In this document: piece after piece, positions 63,324-64,000 of the stretch | How the letters are laid out: each line of letters starts with the position of its first letter | How positions within the stretch are numbered: position 1 is the first letter of the stretch | DNA from: Nocardia xishanensis NBRC 101358 | Lineage (GTDB): Bacteria; Actinomycetota; Actinomycetes; Mycobacteriales; Mycobacteriaceae | Reading direction: 5' to 3' | Assembly: GCF_001613365.1 (NCBI RefSeq) | Contig: NZ_BDCF01000002.1 | Coordinates: forward strand, 186,001 to 250,000 | Length of the DNA stretch: 64,000 bases | Program-made: the position numbers and the translations under genes | The notes under the pieces: generated by a model | Database searches by the model: none | What the model was told of the DNA's origin: nothing | What the model saw: only the letters and a program-made list of their open reading frames with translations

Positions 63324-63662
63324 TCAGAGCCGGAAGATGCGCGCACCCATCCCCCAACCGGCGCTCGACCAGTTGGGGCCGAAGCAAGCCACCGTACCCG
63401 CCTTTCCGAGAGGCAGGTCTTCGCGCGTCGTGTACTGGCCGAGGATCGGCGGAAAGGCAGTGAAATCGTATCCCACGCAGTCGATCTCGAGTCGGTAGCT
63501 GCCCCCGCCGCCTTGACAGTTCCCGTTGTAAGCCCACGGACCGTTCATCGATCCTGAGCAACCGGGCTCCGCGACGGCCGTTCCGGTGCCAATCCCCGTG
63601 ACGGCGACCGCCACAACGGGAGCTGCCAAGCACACGATTATTGCTCGAACCGAGATTCGCAT
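63324..63662 (-). CDS. small secreted protein
   Basis: 112 residues from ATG 63662. The signal peptide is ISVRAIIVCLAAPVVAVAVT with cleavage near AVAEPG. The mature part of about 80 residues is GCSGSMNGPWAYNGNCQGGG to WGMGARIFRL, with four Cys that can form two disulfides. No family is recognised; it resembles other small exported actinobacterial proteins in size and composition only. Confidence 0.7.
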   Translation of the reverse strand: MRISVRAIIVCLAAPVVAVAVTGIGTGTAVAEPGCSGSMNGPWAYNGNCQGGGGSYRLEIDCVGYDFTAFPPILGQYTTREDLPLGKAGTVACFGPNWSSAGWGMGARIFRL

Positions 63663-63760
63663 ACCGAGCTCCGAACGTAGTCGTGGTTGATTACGGGGGA
63701 TGTATCCGAAGCTGTGTCGCAACACGTTACAGAGTTGAGGCTGTGGCGAGGCAGCCCTGA

Positions 63761-64000
63761 TCAAGGGCGCTCGTAGCGCACATACAACGGGGAGGCCAAG
63801 ACCACCGGGAACGGCAGTTGCGGCGGACGGACGACGGCGGTGACCCTGGCGTGGCCACCGAGGTAGGGCGCGAAGTCACGGAATTCCGCCGTGCAGGCCA
63901 CTTCCTGAAAGAACGTCGACAGTTTGCGCTCGAAATCGTGGCTCTGGTTGTCCGAGCGCCCGAAGAACTGCCAGAAGTCTCGACTTCGCTGTTCGGTCCC
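63761..64000 (-). CDS. C-terminal part of an unrecognised protein, cut by the right edge
   Basis: The complement frame is open from the edge: DFWQFFGRSDNQSHDFERKL, STFFQEVACTAEFRDFAPYL, GHARVTAVVRPPQLPFPVVL and a stop at 63761. 79 codons are visible. The composition is normal coding sequence. No family is recognised from this part. Confidence 0.6.
   Translation of the reverse strand, partial: GTEQRSRDFWQFFGRSDNQSHDFERKLSTFFQEVACTAEFRDFAPYLGGHARVTAVVRPPQLPFPVVLASPLYVRYERP

Overview
The window is high-GC actinobacterial chromosome, most likely from a member of the Mycobacteriales such as Nocardia (inference). The reasons are the furA-katG pair, a CadI/ArsI-type lyase next to an ArsR regulator, an F420-type LLM oxidoreductase, many TetR/MarR/XRE one-component regulators, GTG starts, several likely leaderless genes, and hairpin terminators without T-tracts. 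No rRNA, tRNA or CRISPR array was found.

Layout. 1-6540 is a decayed mobile/accessory region: a broken tyrosine recombinase, the 3' scrap of another gene, arsR and cadI/arsI divergent around a 16-bp inverted repeat, a two-domain arsA, an OsmC-like gene, an arsC that has lost its 5' end, a truncated and frameshifted Tn3-family transposase, and the left end of an IS21-like element. 6548-11761 returns to a core-like backbone: aat (frameshifted near its 3' end), furA-katG with a strong terminator, and a YdjM-like membrane protein. 11861-23030 is a patchwork of small regulators and enzymes with several gene remnants (a MarR gene, a YdeI-like gene, an IS481 scrap). 23370-38134 holds two paralogous secreted serine proteases, a lipoprotein serine hydrolase, a DUF72 protein, a LOG-like protein, a response regulator-histidine kinase-DUF4173 run, and a FAD-linked oxidase overlapping the second protease. 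38247-40955 is a probable copper/heme envelope cluster: a His-rich membrane protein, a PCu(A)C lipoprotein and a Tat-exported DyP peroxidase, closed by a terminator.

41731-48502 holds two fatty-acid/isoprenoid cassettes, each with its own TetR regulator and operator: TetR, 3-hydroxyacyl-CoA dehydrogenase and oleate hydratase; then TetR, front-end type desaturase and carotenoid oxygenase. 48699-64000 holds single genes: an HD hydrolase, a quinone oxidoreductase-like enzyme, a DUF6463 membrane protein, a glycine-zipper secreted protein, a 1377-residue protein with repeat, SMI1/KNR4 and WGR-like regions, a DUF6400 protein, a GNAT, a divergent NAD-dependent DNA ligase, a VOC protein, an SRPBCC protein and small secreted or membrane proteins. 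A gene runs off the right edge.

The most distinctive items are the 1377-residue WGR/SUKH protein, the extra LigA, the desaturase-carotenoid oxygenase operon under a perfect 16-bp operator, the CadI/ArsI with three extra cysteine pairs, and the layered transposon scars beside aat.
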